Shown here: positions 1 through 9,360 of the stretch, piece after piece | Layout: each line of letters begins with the position of its first letter | Numbering within the stretch: position 1 is the first letter of the stretch | From: Hyphomicrobiales bacterium | GTDB lineage: Bacteria; Pseudomonadota; Alphaproteobacteria; Rhizobiales; JAKSCL01 | NCBI GenBank assembly: GCA_022360615.1 | Contig: JAKSCL010000401.1 | Span: 1-32,517, forward strand | Length of the DNA: 32,517 nucleotides | Direction: 5' to 3' | The notes under the pieces: model-generated | What the model was told of the DNA's origin: nothing | Database searches by the model: none | The model's input: only the letters and a program-made list of their open reading frames with translations | Position numbers and translations under genes: made by a program

Positions 1-173
1 CTAAAAAAACCAAACTGATATTCGACGAAAAGAAGGATGGCGACGATCCCGCCAACACTGGCGATTTCGATTGCTTCCTTCGGTGTTGTCTTCTGAACCG
101 GCATAAATTGCAGCTTAGGACCTGGAGCCAAATCGATTCTGACCTGATCAAAATCATGCTCTGAAAGGCACAT
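1..173 (-). CDS. Partial CDS (5' end only; runs off the left edge), small protein with a hydrophobic segment, function unknown
   Basis: Manual minus-strand translation from ATG at 173: MCLSEHDFDQVRIDLAPGPKLQFMPVQKTTPKEAIEIASVGGIVAILLFVEYQFGFF..., open to the window edge. Same orientation as the T6SS operon. Absent from the ORF track, probably because it is truncated. Confidence 0.45.
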   Translation of the reverse strand, partial: MCLSEHDFDQVRIDLAPGPKLQFMPVQKTTPKEAIEIASVGGIVAILLFVEYQFGFF

Positions 174-345
174 TGCGGCGTATCACGATGAAAACCGTCC
201 TTGTGTTTTCTCCGTACACACCCGACTGAGGCAGCCTGTTCTCTGATTGGGCTGCTATCGGTATAGGCTTTATCCTACGGAAGCTTCGCGAGTCTTAATT
301 TTGCGCCGAAGCCGCAATTTTGGAAAAATTTCCCCGAAAATATGG

Positions 346-1770
346 TTAACCAATTATTCGCCACCACGGTTTCCTGGAAAAGCCTTCGATGAACTCTGTG
401 ATGGTCGCAGTCCGCTCGTCTTGGGTAAGTTGCAGCGCTCGCCGCAGCGCTGGCCAGCGCCACTTTGCAAGGTCTTTCGGTTTCTCCGGTTTCAGCTTTT
501 CTTCCAGCGCGTCTTCAGCCGATTTCTTGTCATACGGATGACGGCCTGCCAGCATCATGTAGGCGAGAACGCCGAGCCCGTAGACATCATCCATGGGCGT
601 GGGGTCCTCCCCTTTCAGCATTTCAAGCGAGGCATATGCGGGGGTGAGCGCGCCGACGCGGTCGAGATAAATGACGGTCGGGTCGTCTTCACCGCCGGGA
701 AATGGGTTTAAGCGCCGCGCAGTCCCGAAATCCAGCACTTTCACATCGCCGGTGCGCGTTACAAAGATATTGCCCGGCTTGATGTCGGTATGAATAACGT
801 CACGGGCGTGCGCATGGCGAAGAGCTGAACCCACTGCCTCGATAATGTGCAGCGCCCGCGGGAAGGCCAATGTTCCATCTTCGCTTGATTTGAGAATTTT
901 TGCGAGCGTTTTGCCTTCCAGCAACTCCATAATGATGAAGTCGGTTTCGGACTCAGGGTCGTGATCCCAGTCATAGACCCGCACAATGTGAGAGTGCACC
1001 AACTCCTGCATCCGCCGAGCTTCACGGTGCATGAGTTCAACCGCATCGTGACCGAGGTCAGAACTCACATTGACGACTTTCAACGCCACTTGTGCGTAAG
1101 GCGAACGCGCCCGTGCGCGGAAACGGTCAAGTGCGCGATAGACCGTGCTCATGCCGCCGAGACCGATCACCTCGAGGATTTCATACCGGTCCCGCAGAAC
1201 ATCCCCGACCGGCACCGGAATGCGCTTTGGCGCAGAAGTCTTTCTCAATTTGCGGGGTTTCGCTCTCGCGGCTTCAGCTCTTGCAATCGCTGTTTCCTGC
1301 GCAATCGTACGGCGTCCTGCGTTATCGGAGGATTCTGTGCCTATGTCCGCCACCCCGATGGCCGGGACCGGATCGGCATCCGGAACCGCTCCGCCGGCCT
1401 GGCCGGCCGGTTTATCATCATTGGCATCGCTTGCCGTTTCTTCGGCACCGGGCTCTTCTGCGGCCTGTCTTTCGTTGGACGATCCTTCGCTGGGGGAGAC
1501 TTCGGGAACCGGTTTGTCGCTGGCGGCGTCTTCGAGGGACGGTTCCTGCGCGGCTTCGGCGGTGGGCGTTGGCGGGGTCTCGGAAGCTCCAGCCCGTCCG
1601 CCTGTCTCCCCGGCCGCCGTTTGAGGGCGCGAGCCCCGGAGAGGTTCATCATCTCCCAGGCGCGTTGACTGCGTCAGCGGCGCGGTCGCATCATCGTCGT
1701 CGGCAATGTCCAGGGGTGGGTGCGCCCGCGCCTCGTCTTTTTTTGCCGCGCCGTCGTCCACGGTTGTCAT
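346..1770 (-). CDS. ppkA: T6SS-associated Ser/Thr protein kinase (PpkA/ImpN/TagE-like)
   Basis: Kinase motifs: Gly-rich loop VIGLGGMSTVYRA, VALK lysine, catalytic loop HTDIKPGN, DFG (LDFGTARRL). About 185 aa acidic, Pro/Ala-rich N-terminal extension. Adjacent to PP2C and TagF genes in a T6SS operon. Confidence 0.9.
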   Translation of the reverse strand: MTTVDDGAAKKDEARAHPPLDIADDDDATAPLTQSTRLGDDEPLRGSRPQTAAGETGGRAGASETPPTPTAEAAQEPSLEDAASDKPVPEVSPSEGSSNERQAAEEPGAEETASDANDDKPAGQAGGAVPDADPVPAIGVADIGTESSDNAGRRTIAQETAIARAEAARAKPRKLRKTSAPKRIPVPVGDVLRDRYEILEVIGLGGMSTVYRALDRFRARARSPYAQVALKVVNVSSDLGHDAVELMHREARRMQELVHSHIVRVYDWDHDPESETDFIIMELLEGKTLAKILKSSEDGTLAFPRALHIIEAVGSALRHAHARDVIHTDIKPGNIFVTRTGDVKVLDFGTARRLNPFPGGEDDPTVIYLDRVGALTPAYASLEMLKGEDPTPMDDVYGLGVLAYMMLAGRHPYDKKSAEDALEEKLKPEKPKDLAKWRWPALRRALQLTQDERTATITEFIEGFSRKPWWRIIG

Positions 1771-1879
1771 CCCTCATCCATACCGCGTTGTTGCCACGCT
1801 CCATCGCCAATCCCCCCAGACGAACCTATCACACCTGCTGGCAAGGCCTTGAGCACAAAGGAAAACGTTCTTGTTCGTA

Positions 1880-2632
1880 TTATCCAGGGAGCACCGGTAT
1901 CGTCAAATCCTGCTCTGCGATCGAACGCAATATGATGACGGTCACATCATCGCGCGCACCCTTTATCGCCGCGGCCGCCACAAGGCGCTCCGCCAATCCC
2001 TCTATGGGTTCCGAAAGGAGCGTGATGATTTCACTCGAGGTGAGAACCTTGGTGAGCCCATCGCTGCATAGGAGGAAAGTATCGCCAATCTGCACAGGCG
2101 TGACGACGCGGTCGAGCTTCAAGCTGTCAGAGGAACCGACAGCGCGGGTGATCATGTTGACGGTCTGCACGGCGCCGTTGGAAAGATGATCGAGACTATG
2201 GTCTTTGGTGAGCTGGTAAAGTCTGTCATCCCGGAACAAATAGATGCGGGAATCGCCTGCCCAAAGGCAGACTGCGTGTTTCTGACTGACAAGGAGGCCG
2301 GCGAAAGTGGAGCCGATGATATCGTTGCCGCCACGCTCAAGAGCGCCGCGCCTCAGGGCGGCATTCACCTCGAGAACCCCGAGTTCGGTTTGCGCCACCC
2401 GCTCATCGAGAGGGCTTTCCGGCATGACGACCGTGCCCAGAACATCGACAATCATGCGGCTTGCAACATCGCCATCGGCATGCCCGCCCATTCCGTCGGC
2501 AACGGCGAAAAGGCCTGCGGAGGGGTAATCGATGAAGGCGTCCTGGTTGACCTTGCGGTTCGGACTGCGCCGCGTCATCGAGGTCGAGATCCACAACAAG
2601 GCGTCGGGTGAGGTCATCTCAACACCGCTCAC
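1880..2632 (-). CDS. pppA: PP2C-family Ser/Thr phosphatase (PppA-like)
   Basis: PP2C motifs: NQDAF, VADGMGGHADGDVAS, WAGDSRIYLFRD, LCSDGLTKVL, ARDDVTVIIL. ATGA-type overlap with tagF. Confidence 0.9.
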   Translation of the reverse strand: MSGVEMTSPDALLWISTSMTRRSPNRKVNQDAFIDYPSAGLFAVADGMGGHADGDVASRMIVDVLGTVVMPESPLDERVAQTELGVLEVNAALRRGALERGGNDIIGSTFAGLLVSQKHAVCLWAGDSRIYLFRDDRLYQLTKDHSLDHLSNGAVQTVNMITRAVGSSDSLKLDRVVTPVQIGDTFLLCSDGLTKVLTSSEIITLLSEPIEGLAERLVAAAAIKGARDDVTVIILRSIAEQDLTIPVLPG

Positions 2633-3399
2633 GATGCGGGAACGCTCGCCTGCTGCGCAACCCAGTTATGGTGTTCCCAGGCGCCATCGAGAAAACCTGC
2701 AAAAGACTTCGGATTGGGAAGGCCAAGACAAAGCGTCGCCGCCGGTTTATAGCCGCTCCATCCGGCATGCCACCAGCAGGTTCTGCCCGCCGGCTGACGC
2801 TTGGATCCAATGCCGTCAATAACGGCGGTGCGGAGCGCTGCAACCGGCGGAAAACCGTCACCAAGCACCAGCCAGCCCTTTGTGACGCCGTAGCGGTCGC
2901 GCCAGCGCAACCGTTTTTCCGACATCGCAAGATCATTGCGGACATTCTGGCCGATCTTCTCAAGGCCATTCAACGCTTCACTCACATCGAGCGCGCCGTC
3001 GATAACCCTTATGGTCAGTTCCTCTACCTGCTCAAGCCAAGCATTCAGAATCTCAGCCGCATCGAGGGTATCGACATCCGGTTGAAACGGCATGGCCAGC
3101 ATCAAAGGATAGGCACGATTGACAGAATCGACCGAGGAAGCAAGCACGCCGGTCCAGCCATTCTCCGAGAGAATGCCGGGGTCGAGCGAGAAGCGCCAAA
3201 TGGGACTTGAGAGATATGTCTGAAGCCAGTTGTCGCCGAGCGCCTGCTGGCTCTCATGAATGGCATGGGCGAGCCAATTGTCCCAATTGCGAATGGCGAG
3301 GCCCGGCAGGCCGCCCTGTACGAAATCTGATTTCGAAGGAATCTTGCCGAAATATCCGGCATGTTCGGTTACGCGCATGCTCATAGCGAGTCGGGACAT
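2629..3399 (-). CDS. tagF: T6SS-associated protein TagF (ImpM family)
   Basis: N-terminal GYFGKIPSKSDFVQGGLP signature of TagF/ImpM; lies between tssM and pppA. Confidence 0.9.
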   Translation of the reverse strand: MSRLAMSMRVTEHAGYFGKIPSKSDFVQGGLPGLAIRNWDNWLAHAIHESQQALGDNWLQTYLSSPIWRFSLDPGILSENGWTGVLASSVDSVNRAYPLMLAMPFQPDVDTLDAAEILNAWLEQVEELTIRVIDGALDVSEALNGLEKIGQNVRNDLAMSEKRLRWRDRYGVTKGWLVLGDGFPPVAALRTAVIDGIGSKRQPAGRTCWWHAGWSGYKPAATLCLGLPNPKSFAGFLDGAWEHHNWVAQQASVPAS

Positions 3400-6300
3400 C
3401 TGAAGGCCGAAAGAACCCCGAAATTAAACGCGTTCGATACGCTCGATGCGCGCAATTCGAAACTAGCCGTGAGATCGTTGTCCATCATGGAGAACTGATA
3501 GCGGTCCGGGCCGCCGGCGCGCTGCAATCCGGTCTCCTCCAGCAGCCGAAAAAGCGCCCAGACACCTGAGTGGTCGAGCCGCCTCGTACTGCCCTCAAGC
3601 GTTGTGATGGAGACCTCGGCTGTGCTGGCTTCGGCTTTGCTCGGCCATTCGAAATCAATCGTTCTCGGCGGACCGTGCCGGTAGACGATCTCGGTGTCGT
3701 CTAGCTTGAAGGCGGAGCGAAAGGCGTTGGGATCGAGGGCTGCGGGCGTAACGCTGAAACGCACCAGCGGCGTGGTGCCGCCCTCCGCGAAAAAGCTATT
3801 CTGAATGGTGGTCGCGCGAGCGAATTGCGCAAGCGTGTCAGCCGAGATGCCCAAGGACTCGCCGTCGATTGTCGCGGCGCGCAAACGCGAGCCCTGACGC
3901 ACGACGAACGGTTTGAGATAATCCTCAAAGAACGTGTCGAGCGTGCCTTTTGGCGCGAAGAAATCGCTGAAGTCCTGAATGTTCGCTTCCTGTTGTGAAT
4001 TCCGGAAGATGGGATAGCGCTGGAAAAGCGCGCTGTCGCAGACAGGCAGCACATCCCTTCGCCAAGTCTCGTTGATCTCCGAATAGGTCAGCCGCATGAG
4101 GATACCCCAGGTCGCACCTGTAACCTCACGCATGATGGAGCGCACGGGATCGGGGCGCAGTGCGGAATCGTTGCGCAATTCGGCCATGGCGTCATTGTTT
4201 GGATTGGCAACGCGCTGCGCGACGAATTGGTAAGCCGCCATTGAGGGCTGGGGCGCCGTTGTGATGCTTGAGACGGTGCCGAAGAGGTTACCGAATAACT
4301 CCTGGGTGCGCGTAATCCGTGGTGCGCCCGTTGCCGCATCCGTCGCCATCAGATCGTTCAAGCCTCGAAAAGCTTGGCTGATCTCGTGGCCGGGCCAGTC
4401 CATGCCGCCAAGCGCTTGAGCAGCAGCGGCTTCGGCGGCCGCAGACGATGCAGACGCAACCGCATCACCAGCCGCGTTGGCGACGGCTCCGATCGGGCTG
4501 CCGGAGAACCCACCGGTACCTCCGCCCACATTCTGGTTATTTTCCTGGCCAGGGATCGGGAGGTTCGTGTTCTGCCGAACCGATTCCACTAGGCGCAGCA
4601 TCGGTGACTCAGGGCTCGCCATGAGCTGGAGAATGTTCTGCGCGGAAACCAGGTCATTGATGGGCGCCACGCCAACCTGGTTCAGCATGGTGCGCCAATA
4701 GCGGATGTAATCGGAGATGTACTGGCGGGCCACCTGCCGGATCAGGCGCTTCGTGAGTTCGTCGTCGCTGCCGCCGCCGCCGACCACCCAGTCATTCCCC
4801 ATTTCCTCACGTACGATCCGCTGCAGATCGACGAGAAAATAGTCGTAAAAGCCTTGGCGGGTGAAGAGACCTGGAATGCGCATAATGCGCTCGCCGCCCG
4901 TGCGTGCATTGGTGATTGTCAGCCCCGACGCACCGCCCACCAAGGAGAGCAGATCGAAAGGCGCAAGATCCGCGCGCTGAAGGCCTTCGCGAACAAACCG
5001 GCTATAGATCTGATCGGTCTGGGGCACGCGCGTAATGCGCTGGCGCGCAGTGCTGATCACGCCGGAGTTCAATTCAGCAGGCGCACTCAGCCGGGTGATC
5101 AGATCGTTCACCATGGTATCCATGTCTTGCCGGCTGTTCGGATCAAGAGCAAAAGCAAGTTGGACTTCTTCGCCAACGGCTTGTTCGACCCGGCTTGGAT
5201 CAAGGCGATCGAGATCGCCGAGCATCAGATAGCTCTCAAGCAGCTCGCGGAGACCTGAGGTATCGACAGCGCCGGGTGTCCGGGCTGCGGCCACGATGCG
5301 GGACCCAAGCCGGTCGACGACGGTAGGTTCGAGCACATTGTTGAGGAGCGATTGATACGTCCGGTCGGTCGCGGGCCCGAGCGTGGCGGTCGCCGATACG
5401 CCGGCAAAGCCGATCCAATCCCATGGGCTCGAGGCGAAGTGGATTTCGCGCAGATCGCGGCCTGCCTGCATGATGGGGAGAACGCTTTGGAAGTTCGTGT
5501 TGCCGCGGTAGTTCGCAAGCCGTTCCTCAAGCACTTGTGCCGCCTCTTTGGTGCGGTCGGCGCGGGCGTCGCTGCTTTGATAAGCGGCAAACCATAAGGC
5601 GGATACGCCGGCCACGAGACCAATCGCGGCGGCGTAACCAAGCCCGTGCAAGGCGGCGAGCTTTGCCTCAAGCTTGCGGTTGGTGCCGACCATTGCCTGT
5701 TCGCGGAAGATCACATCGGTCAAAAGCGAGCGGATAAAGAAGGCTTTGCCCCTGCCGCTGAAGGCCGGGGTCTGTGCTGCCGAAAGGCCGAAATCGCGGC
5801 TAAAGGCTCCGATGATGCGGTCGATCGGCGTGCCTTCCTGAGTGCCGCTGGTAAAATAGACACCACGGAAGATCGGCTGCGTCTCATAGCGATTCGGCCG
5901 GAAAATACCATTCAAGAACGCCTTGAGCGTTTCGTTCAGCGCTCCGAATTCCTGCGGGAACATGAAGATGCGGCAGCGGCGCCCGATATCGCGTTCGACG
6001 TGCATGCGCTCGTGGACACGGGCATCGACGCGGCCAGCCAGTTCCTTGAACTGGGTGTCGAATTCCTTGCCCCACTCAGCGCTTGGGCTATCGGCGGGGA
6101 AGGTCATTCCCCAGACCTGATTGCGCTCCTCAGCGTTGAGTGTGTCAAAGAAATCGGTGAAGCCCGAGATGAGGTCGCATTTGGTGACGAGCACATAGAC
6201 GGGAATGCGCACGCCAAAACTCTTCATCAGTTCCTGAAGCCGCTGCTTCATCGCTTCTGCATGGCGCTTGCGGTCATTTGGACCGGACAGAAGGATGTCG

Positions 6301-6995
6301 GAGAGGCTGATAGCGAGGAGCACGCCGTTCACCGGCCGCCGCCGCCGGTGCTTCTTCAAAATGCTTAGGAAGCCGTTCCAGGCGGTGCGATCCGCATCGC
6401 GGTTGACGTCCTGGGTCGAATAACGCCCGGCTGTGTCAATCAACACGGCCTCATCGGTGAACCACCAGTCGCAGTATCGGGTGCCGCCGATCCCGGAAAT
6501 CACATCGGCACCCAGCCGTTCAGCCAGCGGAAAGTCGAGACCCGAATTCTTTAGGACGGTGGTTTTGCCCGATCCCGGCGGGCCGATAATGATGTACCAG
6601 GGAAGCTGGAAGAGATAGTTGCGCCCCCCCTTGTTGCGAACCGCCTGCTCCTTGAGGACGTCCATGGCGTCCTCGAAACGGTCCCGAATGATTTCGATCT
6701 CCTCGTCCGACTGCGTATCGCCCATGGAAACGAGTTCTTCGCTCTGGAGAAGACTGTTGATGAGCTTGGCATTCGCCCGCCGGGCCAAAACGAAGCGGAT
6801 GAGCGCGACCAGAAACGCGACGAGGAAGATGGAAACAATGGTGATAACCCGAACGCCCACACCACCTAGAGGCGTGACGTTCATGACCGTCACATGCGGC
6901 CCCAAGAACCAGATGAGTAGGCTTATCGCCGCAAGCCCAGCGGTGACCGCCAGCGAGCGAAGACGGAAGAGGCTGCTCAAAAACGCGATCACCAT
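3381..6995 (-). CDS. tssM: T6SS membrane complex protein TssM (IcmF/ImpL)
   Basis: 1204 aa, N-terminal TM segments, Walker A GPPGSGKTTVLKNSG, IcmF motifs (GGTRYCDWWFTDEAVLIDTAGRY), large C-terminal region. 19-nt overlap with tagF. Confidence 0.95.
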   Translation of the reverse strand: MVIAFLSSLFRLRSLAVTAGLAAISLLIWFLGPHVTVMNVTPLGGVGVRVITIVSIFLVAFLVALIRFVLARRANAKLINSLLQSEELVSMGDTQSDEEIEIIRDRFEDAMDVLKEQAVRNKGGRNYLFQLPWYIIIGPPGSGKTTVLKNSGLDFPLAERLGADVISGIGGTRYCDWWFTDEAVLIDTAGRYSTQDVNRDADRTAWNGFLSILKKHRRRRPVNGVLLAISLSDILLSGPNDRKRHAEAMKQRLQELMKSFGVRIPVYVLVTKCDLISGFTDFFDTLNAEERNQVWGMTFPADSPSAEWGKEFDTQFKELAGRVDARVHERMHVERDIGRRCRIFMFPQEFGALNETLKAFLNGIFRPNRYETQPIFRGVYFTSGTQEGTPIDRIIGAFSRDFGLSAAQTPAFSGRGKAFFIRSLLTDVIFREQAMVGTNRKLEAKLAALHGLGYAAAIGLVAGVSALWFAAYQSSDARADRTKEAAQVLEERLANYRGNTNFQSVLPIMQAGRDLREIHFASSPWDWIGFAGVSATATLGPATDRTYQSLLNNVLEPTVVDRLGSRIVAAARTPGAVDTSGLRELLESYLMLGDLDRLDPSRVEQAVGEEVQLAFALDPNSRQDMDTMVNDLITRLSAPAELNSGVISTARQRITRVPQTDQIYSRFVREGLQRADLAPFDLLSLVGGASGLTITNARTGGERIMRIPGLFTRQGFYDYFLVDLQRIVREEMGNDWVVGGGGSDDELTKRLIRQVARQYISDYIRYWRTMLNQVGVAPINDLVSAQNILQLMASPESPMLRLVESVRQNTNLPIPGQENNQNVGGGTGGFSGSPIGAVANAAGDAVASASSAAAEAAAAQALGGMDWPGHEISQAFRGLNDLMATDAATGAPRITRTQELFGNLFGTVSSITTAPQPSMAAYQFVAQRVANPNNDAMAELRNDSALRPDPVRSIMREVTGATWGILMRLTYSEINETWRRDVLPVCDSALFQRYPIFRNSQQEANIQDFSDFFAPKGTLDTFFEDYLKPFVVRQGSRLRAATIDGESLGISADTLAQFARATTIQNSFFAEGGTTPLVRFSVTPAALDPNAFRSAFKLDDTEIVYRHGPPRTIDFEWPSKAEASTAEVSITTLEGSTRRLDHSGVWALFRLLEETGLQRAGGPDRYQFSMMDNDLTASFELRASSVSNAFNFGVLSAFRCPDSL

Positions 6996-6998
6996 CGC

Positions 6999-7955
6999 TC
7001 ACCTGTTCAAGATGCGCTGATCGATGCCTTCAAGTGTCTCCATGACTGGGGAGACCTCGCCCGAAAGCAGAAACTGGAAATAGCCGAAAATACCAACCAG
7101 AAGAACGGCGGCGGTCGCAAAGACCACCCATAGCGGAATGTAGCTTGTCAGCTTGCCTCGCGTCTCCGCCGCCTCCCAGCGATCGGAAAGCTGGCTTGGC
7201 GGCGCTTCCTTCTCCGCCGTAATGAGGCGGCCTAATTCGGCGCGGAGATCTTCGAGCTGATAGCGTCCGCCTTCGACGATCCGGTAACGGCCCTCAAAGC
7301 CGAGCAGGAGGCACGTATCGATCAGGCGCATCAAGCTGAGGTATTGGGCTGGTTTCGAGCGCACGCGGTCAAGGATCTCGAACACTTTCTCACCGCCCCA
7401 TGTCTCGCCATGAAACTCGTTGAGAAGCGATTTGGCGCTCCATTCGCTGCGGCTGCCCCAGGGCGTCGTCAAGATGGTTTCATCGAGGAGTGCGCACAAT
7501 ACATAGCGGGCGGCCGTCACCTCGCCGGGTTGCGCTCCGGCTTTAAGCGCCCGCTCCTCGAAACTGTCGATCTGCGAGACAACGTTGCGGCGCAACGCAC
7601 TGACATCGGCGAACTCTACGGCCTTCTTGAGTTCAGCCACCAGCGCCAGAAGCGGCTGCGCGCACACAACGAGAATCTCATCCTCTGACTTCGGTTCGCG
7701 GTATAGCAGGCGATCAACAGAGACGAATTCTTCTTCCAGGGCGACCGGAGGCTGGCTCGCAAGAGGCGCCGACACCGCACCGGTAGCCGGGGTGAGAACC
7801 ACGGTCGGATCATCGTCAAAAACGGGGGCGGGACCATTGACTGCCGTTGCGCTTCCAGCCTGCTGCTGGGCGCTCCTCGCCCGTGGACTGATAAGCTGCT
7901 CGGTCGCGTCATCCGCCTCGACATTGGCGTTTTTGACGAAATCAGTGAATGTCAT
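6999..7955 (-). CDS. tssL: T6SS TssL (DotU/ImpK), short form without a C-terminal OmpA/peptidoglycan-binding domain
   Basis: 318 aa, DotU-like core (ARYVLCALLDETILTTPWG), single C-terminal TM (PLWVVFATAAVLLVGIFGYFQFLL), ends shortly after the TM. Confidence 0.93.
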   Translation of the reverse strand: MTFTDFVKNANVEADDATEQLISPRARSAQQQAGSATAVNGPAPVFDDDPTVVLTPATGAVSAPLASQPPVALEEEFVSVDRLLYREPKSEDEILVVCAQPLLALVAELKKAVEFADVSALRRNVVSQIDSFEERALKAGAQPGEVTAARYVLCALLDETILTTPWGSRSEWSAKSLLNEFHGETWGGEKVFEILDRVRSKPAQYLSLMRLIDTCLLLGFEGRYRIVEGGRYQLEDLRAELGRLITAEKEAPPSQLSDRWEAAETRGKLTSYIPLWVVFATAAVLLVGIFGYFQFLLSGEVSPVMETLEGIDQRILNR

Positions 7956-9283
7956 CGTTTGCGAATAGCCCAGAATTCAAGCCGCAGATTCGGGTAGTCG
8001 CCACTTACGTGAAATGCGAAAGCCGCGGATGTCGGCAGCCTGCCCCATAGCTCCGTGTTCTGTTCGAGTTCAAAGTACACTGCATCCTGCAAGAAAGGTA
8101 GCTCGCGGGGCGCTACAGGTAATGAATTGAGCGCGATTCCGGGCAATTGCAGATTAACCAGATCGCGGATCGCCTCCACGGGGCCAATCTTGATCTGCAA
8201 GGGTAAATGTTGACGTAACGTCTCCGCCGGCATGCTCGCCATCGCCGCGAGCACGAAACGCCGGTCCTGGAAAATCGAACGGTCGGGGATCGCGCCGATC
8301 CAGATACCATAGTCGCGCGGTTCGAGCGGGATCGGTTGCGCGGTCTGCTCGATAACCGTCGAAAGGAGCCCGCGTAGCGTCACCATAATGGGATCGAAGG
8401 TTGCTTCGAGACGGGCGTGGTCGTACGGCGGATAGGGCGAAGGGCGGCGATTTTCGTCGGCGTAGGTGGACAACTCGCCCGCCAATTGGACAAGAAACCG
8501 GTAAACCGTTTCCGGATGCACGCTGTCTATGGTCAAGAAATGCTGAAACAACGGTTCGTAACGGTTCACGATCTGGAGCGTGATGAGGTCGTTGAAGCTT
8601 GCCCCGTCCATGGCCCGCGAGGGATCGATCCGCAGTGCTAGCGCTTCGCCGCGGCTGCGCAGCAACGCTTGCACCTGACGGAGGATTTCGACGAGCCGCG
8701 GTACCGCCACGGCATTTAGACAGGGCGGAATGAAATTGGTGTCGAGAACGGCCTTGCCGCTTGCATCGATTTCGCGCAGCCGGGCAATGGGCAGGCAGAC
8801 GAGATCGTCCTCCGGTTCGCCTTCGAACAAGATACGGGCGCGAAGCGCTCCCACATCGAGACGGGTCGCGGGCCGGTCGGGAAGGACGGAATCGCGCACC
8901 TCGATCTGCGCGCGCTTGTAGCGGCGGGTTTCTTCGCCGTCACCGCCGACCTCGGCACCGTCACGCACCCGCACCGGTAAGGCGAGCTTGATGACTGCGT
9001 TCTGGGTGTTGACGGGAACTTCGCGCGCGGAAGGCGGGCTGAGGTCGTTGGGGATCGAGATGACGGACCCCTCTTGAAGAACGGCGTCGCAACGGGCAAG
9101 CGCAATGCGCCCCAACGCCAGTACTTCCTCGTCGAACTCAAGCGCGGCGACACCATAGCCGCCTGGCACAATAGCATTCACGCGGCCGTCGATTTGCCGC
9201 TCGATCCAGCGATCATACTGCTGAAAGTGCTGAGGACGTACGAACATCCCCTCTTGCCAAATCGGCTTGTTGGTCAACGACAT
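7952..9283 (-). CDS. tssK: T6SS baseplate protein TssK (ImpJ)
   Basis: N-terminal WQEGMFVRPQHFQQYDRW signature; 443 aa; ATGA overlap with tssL. Confidence 0.95.
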   Translation of the reverse strand: MSLTNKPIWQEGMFVRPQHFQQYDRWIERQIDGRVNAIVPGGYGVAALEFDEEVLALGRIALARCDAVLQEGSVISIPNDLSPPSAREVPVNTQNAVIKLALPVRVRDGAEVGGDGEETRRYKRAQIEVRDSVLPDRPATRLDVGALRARILFEGEPEDDLVCLPIARLREIDASGKAVLDTNFIPPCLNAVAVPRLVEILRQVQALLRSRGEALALRIDPSRAMDGASFNDLITLQIVNRYEPLFQHFLTIDSVHPETVYRFLVQLAGELSTYADENRRPSPYPPYDHARLEATFDPIMVTLRGLLSTVIEQTAQPIPLEPRDYGIWIGAIPDRSIFQDRRFVLAAMASMPAETLRQHLPLQIKIGPVEAIRDLVNLQLPGIALNSLPVAPRELPFLQDAVYFELEQNTELWGRLPTSAAFAFHVSGDYPNLRLEFWAIRKR

Positions 9284-9360
9284 ACCGCACCCCGCTGCCG
9301 GCCAGGGCAGCCCCTCCCTACTCAGCCGGCACGCCCCGGCAATACATCAAACCGGTTTGG

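Noticed and set aside
231-255. Inverted repeat GCAGCC...GGCTGC as a T6SS operon terminator
   Set aside because: Only 6 bp stem with a 13-nt loop and no T-tract on the relevant strand.
1092-2189. 365-aa plus-strand ORF opposite the kinase and phosphatase genes
   Set aside because: Arg/Pro-rich shadow translation antisense to two well-supported genes.
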